From Pandoraea cepalis (lineage in GTDB: Bacteria; Pseudomonadota; Gammaproteobacteria; Burkholderiales; Burkholderiaceae), in NCBI RefSeq assembly GCF_902459665.1, contig NZ_CABPSL010000002.1, positions 310,001-374,000 of the forward strand: a stretch of DNA of 64,000 nucleotides, given 5' to 3'. Under the pieces are notes generated by a model. It was not told the origin of the DNA. It saw only the letters and a program-made list of their open reading frames with translations, and searched no databases. The position numbers and the translations under genes were made by a program. Within the stretch, counting starts at the first letter, position 1, and the number at the start of each line of letters is the position of its first letter. Of this stretch, positions 47,287 through 56,492 are shown one piece after another.

Positions 47287-48504
47287 TCAGGCTTCGTGTC
47301 GGGCCTCGTTTTCCGCTTCGGCCAGCACGGCCTTGAGGGCGGAGATGCAGGTGTCGATCTCCGAGCGTTCGATGACGAGCGGCGGTGCGAGGCGCAGCAC
47401 GGTCGCGCGCGTTTCCTTGGCGAGCACGCGACGGCGCAGCATGCGCAGGGACAGGTCGTGTGCGTCGGCGCGTGCGGGATCGATTTCGATGCCGGCCCAG
47501 AGGCCGCGGCCCCGGACTTCGCGAATGAGCGGCGAGTGAATCGCGTGTAATCGCGAGAGCAGGTATTCCCCCATCTCGGCACTGTGTCCCGGCAGGTCTT
47601 CGTCGGCCATGACGTCGAGCGCTTCGAGCGCGACGGTCGCGGCGAGGGCGTTGCCGCCGAAGGTCGAGCCGTGGCTGCCGGGCTCGAACAGGTCGATGAT
47701 GTCGCGTCGTGCCACGAAGGCCGACACAGGGAGCAGGCCGCCGCCGAGTGCTTTGCCGAGCATGACGCCGTCGGGCACGATGTCTTCGTGCTGATAGGCG
47801 AACCAGCGGCCGGTGCGTCCGAGGCCCGACTGGATTTCGTCGAGCAGCATGAGCACGTTGTGTTCTGTGCAGAGCTGTCGCAGGGCGCGCAGGAAGCCGT
47901 CGGGCGGGACCACGATACCGCCTTCGCCCTGGATCGTTTCGAAGAGGACGGCGCAGGTGTTGGGGGTGATGGCGGCGCGCACGGCGTCGATATCGCCGAA
48001 GGGCACGCGCACGAATCCGGGCGCAAACGGGCCGAAGTCGGCGCGATAGGCGGGTTCGGACGAGAAGCCGACGATGGTGGTGGTGCGACCGTGGAAGTTG
48101 CCGTCGGCGACGATGATTTCGGCTTTGTCGGCGGGAATGCGTTTGGCGCTGTAGCCCCAGCGGCGGGCGGCCTTGATGGCGGTTTCGACGGCTTCCGCGC
48201 CGGTGTTCATCGGCAGGGCGCCGCCAAGCGTGGTGAGGTCGCACAGCCGTTCAAGGAAGGCGCCGAGGCGGTCGGTGTAGAAGGCGCGGGAGACGACGGC
48301 GAGGCGTTGTGCCTGCGCGGTGAGCGCGGCGACCAGACGAGGATGCGCATGACCGTGGCTGACGGCGGAGTAGGCACTCATCATGTCGAGATAGCGGTTG
48401 CCCTCGACATCCCAGACCCAGACGCCCTTGGCGTGCGAGAGCACGACGGGCAGCGGCGCGTAGTTGTGGGCGCCAAAGCGTTGTTCGCGTTCGATTTCGT
48501 TCAT
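47287..48504 (-). CDS. rocD: Ornithine aminotransferase-like PLP enzyme
   Basis: A 405-residue class-III aminotransferase closest to ornithine-oxo-acid transaminase. It begins EREQRFGAHNYAPLPVVLS, then YLDMMSAYSAVSHGHAHP, PMNTGAEAVETAIKAARRWG, the acidic LLDEIQSGLGRTG and the PLP lysine in MLGKALGGGLLPVSA. It converts ornithine to glutamate semialdehyde. The start at 48504 has GGAGGAG before it. The related acetylornithine aminotransferase is the alternative, but the N-terminal YAPLPVVLS favours OAT. Confidence 0.87.
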   Translation of the reverse strand: MNEIEREQRFGAHNYAPLPVVLSHAKGVWVWDVEGNRYLDMMSAYSAVSHGHAHPRLVAALTAQAQRLAVVSRAFYTDRLGAFLERLCDLTTLGGALPMNTGAEAVETAIKAARRWGYSAKRIPADKAEIIVADGNFHGRTTTIVGFSSEPAYRADFGPFAPGFVRVPFGDIDAVRAAITPNTCAVLFETIQGEGGIVVPPDGFLRALRQLCTEHNVLMLLDEIQSGLGRTGRWFAYQHEDIVPDGVMLGKALGGGLLPVSAFVARRDIIDLFEPGSHGSTFGGNALAATVALEALDVMADEDLPGHSAEMGEYLLSRLHAIHSPLIREVRGRGLWAGIEIDPARADAHDLSLRMLRRRVLAKETRATVLRLAPPLVIERSEIDTCISALKAVLAEAENEARHEA

Positions 48505-48691
48505 GCTCGCGCTCCTCCACGTTGCCAGTCTAAAGGCGAACGAGACGACACGCAAAGGGGGACATCTCCTGAAGCGACGCCGATGAAATTGGCATGCGCG
48601 TGCGCTATAATCGTCGATTGCTTGGGCGTGATGCGTTATCTCGCCACAGCAAGACCCGCCGGCAGCGACGTCTTGTCGCTGCCATCACGCA

Positions 48692-48768
48692 CTGCCCATA
48701 GCTCAGTTGGATAGAGCATCGGCCTTCTAAGCCGACGGTCGGGGGTTCGAATCCCTCTGGGCAGGCCA
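48692..48768 (+). tRNA. tRNA-Arg (anticodon TCT)
   Basis: A 77-base cloverleaf including an encoded CCA (48766-48768). The acceptor CTGCCCA pairs with TGGGCAG, the D-arm is AGCTCAGTTGGATAGAGCA-like, the anticodon stem TCGGC/GCCGA carries loop CTTCTAA with anticodon TCT (48726-48728), and the T-arm has TTCGAAT. It reads AGA codons. The gene lies downstream of the ornithine aminotransferase gene, on the opposite strand, and its 3' end faces an accessory-looking stretch. Confidence 0.95.
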
Positions 48769-48916
48769 GCTTCCCACGCGATTTCTTTCGATTGTGCGGA
48801 TCGGTTTGCGAAGCATCTATTGTGTCTGATGTCGGGTGCCTTTTGCTTTAGGGAAGCATTCTCGTCTTGATCAGCTTCTGAACTCATAAGACTGCTACAA
48901 CTCGTAGCGTAGGCAT

Positions 48917-49783
48917 CTAGATGGTCAACATCGGGGTTTCGGAAACGATGGTCGCGATGTAATCCATCACCACGCGGACAGGTTTTGATCGACGTAAGTC
49001 GCGATGAACTACTAGCCAAATATCTCGCGCGAACGCACTTCCGTCGTGTTCCAGCCTAACCAGATCCCCTTCGGTATCGCCCATGAAGCACGGAAGTCCC
49101 GCGACGCCGGCGCCACCGCGCGCGGCGGCGAGATGGCCGCTGATGTCGCTCAATGTGCATCCCACCGGGCGGCCGTTTGCAATTTTCAATAGCCATTGTT
49201 GCTGAGGCATGTCGGCCAACGATGCGTCGTAAGCAATAAACGTCCAATCGGCCGGCGGCACCGTACGCGCGTAATCCTTGTGCGCGTATAGCGCGAAGGG
49301 CATGCGGCCGATGCGCCGCGCCACATTGCTGGGCTCTTTGGGCCGAACCAACCGCAGTGCGATGTCCGCTTCGCCGCGACTAAGGGATATTTGCTGAGCC
49401 TGGGCCAGTAGAGAGAGTTGAATTCCGGGGTGCGTCTCACGCAAGCTGGCCAGACGTTTTGCCAGGAAGTGGGCGACCAGTACCGGTGGCGCACTCAAGG
49501 CGACCTTCCCGTCCAGTGGGACATGTTGAGCGCGGGCAAGTCGGGCAATGTCAAAGGAAGCCGTCTCCATATGCTTGGCGAGTTCCAGAACCTTCTTTCC
49601 GTCGGGCGTCAATCGGCACGAGCGCGGCAGCCGTTCAATCAGAGACATTTGCAGTTCAGCCTCGAGAGCGTTCAATCGCCGACTCACCGTCGCGTGATCG
49701 ACGTGCATCGCACGCGCTGCGCCAGAAAGCGTGCCTGCATGAGCGACGGCCAGGAAATGACGTAAATTCTCCCAATCAAACAT
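48917..49783 (-). CDS. LysR-family transcriptional regulator
   Basis: A 288-residue LysR protein with an N-terminal wHTH (FDWENLRHFLAVAHAGTLS, AARAMHVDHATVSRRLN) and an effector domain from about residue 90. It belongs to the group without a known ligand; the HTH VDHATVSRRL resembles regulators of divergent efflux genes. It starts at 49783 and is divergent from the MFS exporter gene at 49884, so it most likely controls that gene. Composition appears somewhat less GC-rich than the flanking core genes. Confidence 0.85.
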   Translation of the reverse strand: MFDWENLRHFLAVAHAGTLSGAARAMHVDHATVSRRLNALEAELQMSLIERLPRSCRLTPDGKKVLELAKHMETASFDIARLARAQHVPLDGKVALSAPPVLVAHFLAKRLASLRETHPGIQLSLLAQAQQISLSRGEADIALRLVRPKEPSNVARRIGRMPFALYAHKDYARTVPPADWTFIAYDASLADMPQQQWLLKIANGRPVGCTLSDISGHLAAARGGAGVAGLPCFMGDTEGDLVRLEHDGSAFARDIWLVVHRDLRRSKPVRVVMDYIATIVSETPMLTI

Positions 49784-49883
49784 CTGTGCATTTTCTCCAG
49801 GTTGAGTTGCAATTATAGGTAATTTACGCACAGACATCGACTGCCTAACATGGCATCAGTTTGTTACGTCAAGGATGTGCGTC

Positions 49884-51308
49884 ATGCTCTCTTCCAGACC
49901 TTCGTCGCGTGGTACGTTGGCGGCTTCCGCCTTGGGATTGGTCGTTGTGCTGTTGGACGTTAGCGTTGTCAATGTCGCCCTGGAGGCCTTGCGACAGAAA
50001 TTTTCGACTGATGTTGCGGGGTTGCAGTGGGTGGTCAACGCTTACACCTTGGCGTTTGCCGCGTTACTGTTGACTAGCGGAGCGATGGGCGACCGCTTTG
50101 GGGCGCGGCGCGTCTTTTCCTGGGGGTTGATCCTTTTTACATTGGCGTCGCTCATCTGTGGGCTCACGGATGAACTGAGCGGGTTGGTTGCCGCGCGGCT
50201 GCTTCAAGGTGTGGGTGCCGCGATGCTGGTGCCCAACTCGCTTTCCATACTACAAAGGGCGTTCCAACCGGGTGAGGAGCGTGGCCGCGCCGTGGGTTGG
50301 TGGGGGGCAGTGGGAGGCCTGTCACTGGCCGCCGGTCCGGTCTTGGGCGGCCTGCTGGTGACGCATTTGGGTTGGCGCTCGATTTTTCTAGTCAATCTAC
50401 CCGTCGGGTTGATTGGCATTTACCTGACCTTGCGCTACGTAACGCCTGACGGGGAAGGTCACCGACGGCGTTTAGACTGGCCCGGACAGGCAACGGTGGT
50501 GTTTGCACTAGCGTCGCTGACTGCCAGCCTTATCGAAGCCAGTAGCCTTGGATGGGGCGATACGCGGGTTCAATCGGGGTTGTTGCTGGCTATCGCCGCG
50601 CTGTTTGTCTTTGTCTGGATCGAGTGGCGCACCCAAGACCCGATGTTGCCAATGACGTTGTTTCGTGCGCCAACGTTCATGGCTTCAACGGCTTCGGGTC
50701 TGATTGTGAACTTCTCGTATTACGGCCTGGTGTTTGTGCTGAGCCTTTTCTTCCAGTCGCAGTGTCGGTTTTCTCCTCAGCAGACGGGACTCGCTTTCTT
50801 GCCGATGACCGTCATATTGGTCGCGGCAAACATTGTGGCAGGAAGGCTCATCACCCGCCTTGGGGCGCGTCGCATCATGGTGCTTGGTTTGGGGCTGGCC
50901 GCGTGTGGATATTTGCTGATGCTGTTGGCAAGCTTCGACGGGCGCTACGGCATGCTGATCGTACCTATGTTAATCGCGGGTAGCGGCGTCGCGTTGACGA
51001 TTCCCACCATGACCAATGTGACACTTTCATCGGTGGAGGCGTCGCGCGCAGGCATCGCATCCGGCGTTCTTAATTCCGCGCGCCAGATCGGCGGAATGTT
51101 AGGGGTCGCCGTGTTTGGCTATCTGGTTCGCGACACGGCTTCACACGCGTTCTTGTATGGCATGCACGCGGCAATGGCGATTGCGGGTTCTCTACTATTT
51201 CTGTGTAGCATGATGTGTTTGTATTGCATGCCAAAGCGAGAATATCGGGAAGTCGTCGTTGGATCGACGAAGGCGAATTCTTCATCCGAACTGTGTGGAC
51301 GTGGATGA
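49884..51308 (+). CDS. DHA2-family MFS drug exporter (14 TM, SmvA/QacA-like)
   Basis: A 474-residue inner-membrane proton antiporter with about 14 helices. It has the DHA2 motif C-like segments ARLLQGVGAAMLVPNSLSIL and the motif A GDRFGARRVFSWG, then SLAAGPVLGGLLVTHLGWRSIFLVNLP. The substrate is probably a toxic cationic compound. AAGG lies nine bases before ATG 49884, so that is preferred over ATG 49875. It looks slightly AT-richer than the core genes and sits behind a divergent LysR regulator, an arrangement common for inducible efflux. Confidence 0.87.
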   Translation: MLSSRPSSRGTLAASALGLVVVLLDVSVVNVALEALRQKFSTDVAGLQWVVNAYTLAFAALLLTSGAMGDRFGARRVFSWGLILFTLASLICGLTDELSGLVAARLLQGVGAAMLVPNSLSILQRAFQPGEERGRAVGWWGAVGGLSLAAGPVLGGLLVTHLGWRSIFLVNLPVGLIGIYLTLRYVTPDGEGHRRRLDWPGQATVVFALASLTASLIEASSLGWGDTRVQSGLLLAIAALFVFVWIEWRTQDPMLPMTLFRAPTFMASTASGLIVNFSYYGLVFVLSLFFQSQCRFSPQQTGLAFLPMTVILVAANIVAGRLITRLGARRIMVLGLGLAACGYLLMLLASFDGRYGMLIVPMLIAGSGVALTIPTMTNVTLSSVEASRAGIASGVLNSARQIGGMLGVAVFGYLVRDTASHAFLYGMHAAMAIAGSLLFLCSMMCLYCMPKREYREVVVGSTKANSSSELCGRG

Positions 51309-51383
51309 GCCGGTTCGGAAGGTGAACGAAATGAGGCAGGCCCGGTTCTCGGTAGAATTCCACTGATCGTTTCAGGAGGAAAA

Positions 51384-51680
51384 ATGTTCGTTGTTCTCTT
51401 GCATTACCTTCAGCCGCTGGCCGACATCGAGGCGTTCCTTCAGGAGCATCGCGAGTATCTTGAGCGTCAATACGCTGCCGGTCACTTCGTGGCGTCTGGG
51501 CCTCAAGTCCCTCGGGTTGGCGGCGTTATCCTGGTGCGCAATCTAGGGCGGGAAGCGTTGGATGCCGTGTTGGCGCAGGATCCGTTCTACCGAGAAGGCA
51601 TCGCCCAGTATCAGATCATTGAGTTTGCTCCGAACAAGTTCGCGGCGGGTGCGCAATGGGTACTCTGTGGGGATCACTGA
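51384..51680 (+). CDS. YciI-like domain protein
   Basis: A 98-residue ferredoxin-fold protein of the YciI family with VVLLHYLQPLADIEAFLQEHREYL and a conserved His-Asp pair (HREYLER; QDPFYREG). YciI proteins are of uncertain function, some act as small hydrolases or dehalogenase-like enzymes. Its ribosome site AGGAGG is very strong. It lies 75 bp after the exporter and may share its transcript. 51681-51838 holds no gene. Confidence 0.8.
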   Translation: MFVVLLHYLQPLADIEAFLQEHREYLERQYAAGHFVASGPQVPRVGGVILVRNLGREALDAVLAQDPFYREGIAQYQIIEFAPNKFAAGAQWVLCGDH

Positions 51681-51838
51681 CAGTCGTCGCAGACGTCGTT
51701 CCTGGCCAGTACGATTCAGCGATTCCGTGAGGCGCCGCCGGGTTGGCGAATTCGCATTGTTCCGGGATGTCGCTCAATCTACTGGCGCAGGTCGACTCAG
51801 GCGAGATCGCCCTCGCCGCTGCCACGCACATCAATACC

Positions 51839-52648
51839 TCATATAGCCGTCATCGCTTCGCGCTCTTCAGCCGTGAGAATGGGGCCGTCCAAAGTAACTT
51901 GCGAGTGGTCGTCCCTGAACTTCGCGATGATCGGCTTCAGCTCGCTCTTGATGTGCTTTTCGCTGTAGCCGTTGAACAGGTGGCCGAGCAGGCCTCGACG
52001 CAAGTCGCTGCTCCCCATGTACCAGTCGGCAATCGGGAACGTCAGGTTCATGTTGTATTTCATCATGATGCCCATGTTGTGGTGGGCGGTGTGATGCCGG
52101 CGAATCGTATTGATGAAAGGCATGTTGCGCACGAACCAGTTCTCATGACAGTGACAGCAGTAATGGAACGTCTCGTAGATCACATATTGGCCGACCATCG
52201 TCAGAAAGACCATCCAGCCGGCATTCGGCCCCAGGATCAGTGAGGTCAGATAGCCGAGGGCACCGCCGCCAACGCCCAGCGTCATCAGCACGCGCCACGG
52301 AAAGAAGACGATGCGAAATTCGCGCGTCGTGTCGATCGTCGACAACTGGTCGCTGAAGTATTGGTGGTGCTGACGAGTGTGGCGGTTGTAAATCTCGCGC
52401 AAGCCCCAGACATTCACGCGACGATGCATCACGAAGCGATGCATGAACCACTCCACGAAGTTGCCCGCCAGGAAGACCGGAATCATCAACAGCCATTCCC
52501 ACGTCGGGTGCTGCAACCGGCTGACGGCATAGACGACCGCACCGATGGCCACGATATACATCACGACGATGTGCAACAGGCCGTTGTACATCGGGCTGAT
52601 GTCGGATTTGTACTGCTCTCGGAATTTCAATTGACGCTCGGTAATCAT
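51839..52648 (-). CDS. Fatty acid hydroxylase/sterol desaturase superfamily protein
   Basis: A 269-residue integral membrane non-haem di-iron oxygenase. It shows the His boxes HRFVMH, HTRQHHQYF and RRHHTAHHNMG, with four hydrophobic segments between and before them. The family hydroxylates or desaturates lipids or sterol-like compounds using oxygen. The position downstream of an MFS importer, Fe-ADH and hydrolase suggests modification of an imported hydrophobic compound, but this is only context. It starts 82 bp after the MFS stop. Confidence 0.85.
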   Translation of the reverse strand: MITERQLKFREQYKSDISPMYNGLLHIVVMYIVAIGAVVYAVSRLQHPTWEWLLMIPVFLAGNFVEWFMHRFVMHRRVNVWGLREIYNRHTRQHHQYFSDQLSTIDTTREFRIVFFPWRVLMTLGVGGGALGYLTSLILGPNAGWMVFLTMVGQYVIYETFHYCCHCHENWFVRNMPFINTIRRHHTAHHNMGIMMKYNMNLTFPIADWYMGSSDLRRGLLGHLFNGYSEKHIKSELKPIIAKFRDDHSQVTLDGPILTAEEREAMTAI

Positions 52649-52730
52649 GGGTTGTCTCCTGCGTTTAAATCAATCGGATGGCGCTCGTGGAAGGGGTATC
52701 GGCGGGCAGGATTGCCCACCGATCAGCGCG

Positions 52731-54113
52731 TCAATGCGAAACGTCCTCAAGCGATCGGCCTTTGGTCTCCACGCCCAGCAGCAACACGGCGAGCGCTGCA
52801 ATGACGAAGGAGAGGGCGCCCAGGGTGAAGACGCCCGCCTGTCCCCACGAGGGAAGCAGTACGCCAATGGCAAAGGGGCCTGCCAGGGAGCCGACGCGTC
52901 CGATGGACGACGCGAAGCCGGAGCCTGTCGCGCGCGTGCGGGTCGGATAAAGCTCGGGCGTGTAGGCGTACAGCACCGACCACATGCCGAACAGGAAAAA
53001 TTGCATCATCAGTCCGGCGGCAATCAATTGTTCGATAGGGGCCTTGGTGCCAGCGGCCTGACCGTAAAGGTATGCGGCTGCCGCACTTCCCAGCAGCATC
53101 AGTGCGCACGTTGGCTTGCGGCCCCATTTCTCCAGCAACCACGCCGAGAACATGAACCCGGGAATCCCCGCCAGCGAGATGTAGACCGTGTAGAGAACCG
53201 ATTTGGTCAGCTCATAGCCGGCCTGTTGAAGCAGCGCTCCCAGCCACGTCGTCAGTCCGTAGTAGCCGAGTAAGGCGAAGAACCACGTGGTCCAGAGCAT
53301 GACCGTCCGTTTGGCATAGATGCCGGTCCAAAGCTCGGCGAAGAGCGCCTTCCTGCCGGTTTGGGCGCGAGGCGCGCTCGGCGTCAATGTGGGCGCGGGC
53401 AACTTGCGTCCGTAGGCTTTCTCCACCTTGGCCTCGATGCTATTCATCACGTCCGAGGCTTCGGTCATCCGTCCGGTGTCTTCAAGCCACCGAGGCGACT
53501 CGGGCACCACGCGCCGGATGACGAACACAAACACGGCCGGGACCGACAAGGCGATGAAAATGCCACGCCAGCCGATGACCGGAAGCATGAAGTAAGAGAG
53601 CGCGCCGGCAACGATGAACCCGATGGGCCAAAAACCTTCTAGGATTGCTACATACTTGCCACGGCTTTTGGCCGGCACGATCTCCGAGACCATCGACAGG
53701 CCGATGGGGAACTCCATGCCCATGCCAAAGCCCAGCACCACCCGGTACAACATCAGCGAATCGACGTTGTGCGCGAAGCCGCACATCAGACTACCGACGC
53801 CCCAGAAAATCATGCTGATCTGGAAGACCGGCTTTCGGCCGAATTTGTCCGCGAGCAGGCCCGCTATCGCAGCGCCGGCAAACATCCCAAGGAAGCTGGC
53901 GCTGGCCAGCAGTCCTGTTTGCGAGGCCGAGAGGCCGAATTCCGTCTTGATCGACCCCAGAACAAAGGTCATCAGACCCAGGTCCATGGAATCGAAGAAC
54001 CAGGCGGTGGCAATGATCGAGAACAGCGTTCTCTGGTAGCGGGTCATCGGCAGCCGCTCTAGACGCGCGGCAACCCCAACACCCAGCCGCGAAGCGGCGA
54101 CGGACATATCCAT
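52731..54113 (-). CDS. MFS metabolite importer (metabolite:H+ symporter type)
   Basis: A 460-residue, 12-helix MFS protein. Motif A LLADKFGRKPVFQ is after helix 2, and after helix 8 is the related EKWGRKPTCAL. PESPRWLE and PTRTRATGSGFASSIGRVG place it with sugar-porter/niacin-transporter-like proton symporters rather than drug exporters. The substrate may be an organic acid used by the linked enzymes. A perfect palindrome CTAACATGTTAG lies 38 bases upstream of the start. GC is typical of this genome. Confidence 0.83.
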   Translation of the reverse strand: MDMSVAASRLGVGVAARLERLPMTRYQRTLFSIIATAWFFDSMDLGLMTFVLGSIKTEFGLSASQTGLLASASFLGMFAGAAIAGLLADKFGRKPVFQISMIFWGVGSLMCGFAHNVDSLMLYRVVLGFGMGMEFPIGLSMVSEIVPAKSRGKYVAILEGFWPIGFIVAGALSYFMLPVIGWRGIFIALSVPAVFVFVIRRVVPESPRWLEDTGRMTEASDVMNSIEAKVEKAYGRKLPAPTLTPSAPRAQTGRKALFAELWTGIYAKRTVMLWTTWFFALLGYYGLTTWLGALLQQAGYELTKSVLYTVYISLAGIPGFMFSAWLLEKWGRKPTCALMLLGSAAAAYLYGQAAGTKAPIEQLIAAGLMMQFFLFGMWSVLYAYTPELYPTRTRATGSGFASSIGRVGSLAGPFAIGVLLPSWGQAGVFTLGALSFVIAALAVLLLGVETKGRSLEDVSH

Positions 54114-54150
54114 ATTTGTGTCTCCTCCAATGTATGTTGCTGATAATCAG

Positions 54151-54162
54151 CTAACATGTTAG
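54151..54162. promoter_or_regulatory. Palindromic operator candidate upstream of the MFS importer
   Basis: CTAACATGTTAG is a perfect 12-bp palindrome 38-49 bases before the MFS start. It resembles CTAATATATTAC upstream of the hydrolase gene (minus strand), sharing CTAA-N4-TTA. The neighbouring GntR regulator is the obvious candidate binder. Confidence 0.55.
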
Positions 54163-54243
54163 ACATCGAGGCGCAAAGAGGCCGGTAGGCCCGGCCGAAT
54201 TCTAGTGGTGTCTTTGCGTCGCTACAGCGTCGGGCAGAAATGC

Positions 54244-55509
54244 TCAATCTGCGGCGAGTCTCGCTGTCGTCTCGTCTTGAAGACGGTTATGCCACGCGTT
54301 ATTGATAATGTCCGCATAGCTGTCTTCAATATTCCCAACCGGGAACGCTTTCGCCAACCGAGTCACGCCGAGCGAATCGGTGAGCAATTCCTGTAGCGAT
54401 GTCCGCGCGACGCCAAACGCGTTGAGATCGGTGGGAATCCCAAGCTTGCCGACCAGTTCGCGCAATTGGTGCGGTAATGCGCGCACCGCCTGGACTTCGT
54501 CGGCCGTCTGAATGCCGAACATTCGGGCGACCTCCAAAAGTTCGGCATGTCGGGACTCGCGCAGGGCGTCGATGACATAGGGCAAGACAACGGCATTCGT
54601 CGCCCCGTGGGATTGGTGCGTCAGAGCGGCGACGCCGTAAGCAATGCCATGCACCGCATTCAGCCCTGCGCTGCCGTAGGACATCGCCGCATAGACGCTC
54701 GCATAGCACATGCCGACCCGTGCCTCGACATCGTGTCCGTCCTGATAGGAACGAAGCAGATACTGGGCGCAAAGCCGGATGGATTCGCGCGCAAACATCA
54801 TGGTCAAGCCGCTGCGACCGCTATAGCCCGGGTCGACGTTGCCGCCTCGCTCGAACCGGCTTGAGTCAAGGGTGACAAACGACTCGAGCGCATGCGTCAG
54901 GGCGTCGATGCCGGATTCCGCCGTGACTTTGGGCGGGCAGGTGAAGGTGAGTTCGGGGTCGATGGCGGCGATGACCGGGCGAAGCCGATTGTCCATTACG
55001 GCGGTCTTGATACCGGTGGACGTGTCGAACAGAATGGTGCCGGGAGTCAGCTCAGAGCCCGTGCCCGCCGTCGTGGGCACCGAGACGTGGTCGATGACCG
55101 GTGTATCGCTCGTGATGCCGGCACTGAAGTCGCGAATGGGCCGCCCTGCAGTCAGGGTGACGCACAGCGCCTTGGCCAGATCGATGTTGCTGCCGCCGCC
55201 CAGGGAAATGATGTGGTCGGGCAGATGACCGTCAAGATGGACGCGCAGTTCGGCCGTCGCACGGTCGCACAGGTCGGTCGTGGGGTCGGGTTGGCCGCCC
55301 GCAAAGACATCGACGTGAATACCGAGGCGTTCGCAGGCGCTCACGTAGTCGTTCACCCAAGGGGTTCGATCCGAAAAGAAGCGATCGGTGACGAGCAATC
55401 CTCGCCGATAGCCGATGCTCTGCAAAAGATGGGGAAGCTTTTGACGGTAGCCGCGCTCGATGATCAGTCGGGAGGGGGCACAAAAGTGGATGCAATCGTC
55501 AAGCCTCAT
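54244..55509 (-). CDS. Iron-containing alcohol dehydrogenase
   Basis: A 421-residue group-III (iron-dependent) alcohol dehydrogenase. NAD site: IISLGGGSNIDLAKA; VPTTAGTGSELTPG; iron-binding Asp/His in GIDALTHALESF and in NAVHGIAYGVAALTHQSHGATN. The family includes maleylacetate reductase and many alcohol or aldehyde oxidoreductases; length is greater than maleylacetate reductases (about 350), so a general alcohol dehydrogenase is more likely. Its start overlaps the alpha/beta hydrolase stop by ATGA, so the two act on linked steps. Cytoplasmic. Confidence 0.88.
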   Translation of the reverse strand: MRLDDCIHFCAPSRLIIERGYRQKLPHLLQSIGYRRGLLVTDRFFSDRTPWVNDYVSACERLGIHVDVFAGGQPDPTTDLCDRATAELRVHLDGHLPDHIISLGGGSNIDLAKALCVTLTAGRPIRDFSAGITSDTPVIDHVSVPTTAGTGSELTPGTILFDTSTGIKTAVMDNRLRPVIAAIDPELTFTCPPKVTAESGIDALTHALESFVTLDSSRFERGGNVDPGYSGRSGLTMMFARESIRLCAQYLLRSYQDGHDVEARVGMCYASVYAAMSYGSAGLNAVHGIAYGVAALTHQSHGATNAVVLPYVIDALRESRHAELLEVARMFGIQTADEVQAVRALPHQLRELVGKLGIPTDLNAFGVARTSLQELLTDSLGVTRLAKAFPVGNIEDSYADIINNAWHNRLQDETTARLAAD

Positions 55510-56267
55510 GAATTTGTCTCCGGGGTGCTCGGGCATCGGGATGCCATGCTGTATTGCGTGAGAAAGTGGCGCATGGCGACGCAGACCGCTTGCGTGTTCT
55601 GCGTCAGGATCGAGTGGCGCGCGCCCGGAATCACTTGCAGCGTTGCGCAGCGAATTCCCTCTCGCATGCGATGTGCGTGCTCGATGGGACAGTCTTCGTC
55701 GTCGCTGCCGTGGATGAGCAGCGTGGGCACGTCGACGTGCGCCAGATGCCGGAGGTGGGAAATCCGCTTCAGCGCATTCCATGTCCACGACACAGTGAGC
55801 GGATCCGCCGCGTGCGTCAGGCCCAAGCGCATTTGCCTGTGCCGAATTTCGTCGAGTAGGGCAGTCTCTTCGGACGCCTTGAACCAGGCAACCTCGTCCA
55901 ACTGCGCGGTGCCGGACAACAGCACAATGGCCGCCGGCGGGTGATGACGCGCCGTGCCGTTCGCCAACTGCGCCATCAACTCGAGGATGACCGATACCCC
56001 CATGCTCCAGCCGGCCAGCGCATAGGGACGAGCGCCGACTTCCTGTTCAATCGACAGGCTGGCAATCCGCGCGAAGTTGTCGGTGCTGCATGCCTTTGGC
56101 CCGCTTGGCGATTCGGCGTCGCCGCGACCGGGCATGTTGGGCAAGACGAAATGGAATGCGTCTCCCAATGCGGTCGCGACAGGAATCCAGGAGTCGCTCG
56201 TGCCTTGAATGCCATGCAGGGCGACGACCGGAAAGCCCTCGGGCATTCCTACATGGCGAATATCCAT
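55506..56267 (-). CDS. Alpha/beta hydrolase
   Basis: A 253-residue alpha/beta-hydrolase-fold enzyme with nucleophile Ser in GWSMG (near residue 90), oxyanion loop LHGIQGTSDSW, acid in IHGSDDEDCP and histidine in GARHSIL. It is likely an esterase or C-C bond hydrolase, e.g. of a ring-cleavage product. First gene of an operon with the alcohol dehydrogenase. An AT-rich dyad CTAATATATTAC is 19-30 bases before the start, and the GntR gene is divergent. Confidence 0.85.
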   Translation of the reverse strand: MDIRHVGMPEGFPVVALHGIQGTSDSWIPVATALGDAFHFVLPNMPGRGDAESPSGPKACSTDNFARIASLSIEQEVGARPYALAGWSMGVSVILELMAQLANGTARHHPPAAIVLLSGTAQLDEVAWFKASEETALLDEIRHRQMRLGLTHAADPLTVSWTWNALKRISHLRHLAHVDVPTLLIHGSDDEDCPIEHAHRMREGIRCATLQVIPGARHSILTQNTQAVCVAMRHFLTQYSMASRCPSTPETNS

Positions 56268-56285
56268 CGCGTGCCCCTTCTGTAA

Positions 56286-56297
56286 GTAATATATTAG
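56286..56297. promoter_or_regulatory. Operator candidate upstream of the hydrolase operon
   Basis: On the plus strand GTAATATATTAG is a near-perfect 12-bp palindrome, of the same CTAA-N4-TTA layout as the site at 54151-54162. It is only 19 bases before the hydrolase start, which suits repression by the divergently encoded GntR protein. Confidence 0.5.
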
Positions 56298-56492
56298 TTG
56301 ATTAATAATAGCATGTCAGTCTGTGAAAACAAGTCGTCGACACCGAGGGAAAACTCGGGGGTAGGCGAGGGGCGAGCAAAAATGGTGAGGTGATGTGGCA
56401 CTGCGCACCGCAGACGTACAGCGCGCGGTGCGCCGTCGAAGCCTTGAGAGCAGGTGATATACAATTAATATTTGCTCTGAAGCATCGACCCA

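Noticed and set aside
48692-48768. tRNA-Arg as an attachment site of a genomic island
   Set aside because: No integrase and no second copy of the tRNA 3' end was found within the window; kept only as a weak observation.
48636-49019. A 127-residue minus-strand reading frame across the tRNA-Arg gene
   Set aside because: It translates the antisense of the tRNA (the GIRTPDRRLRRPMLY peptide is a well-known artefact of such frames) and has no ribosome site or family.
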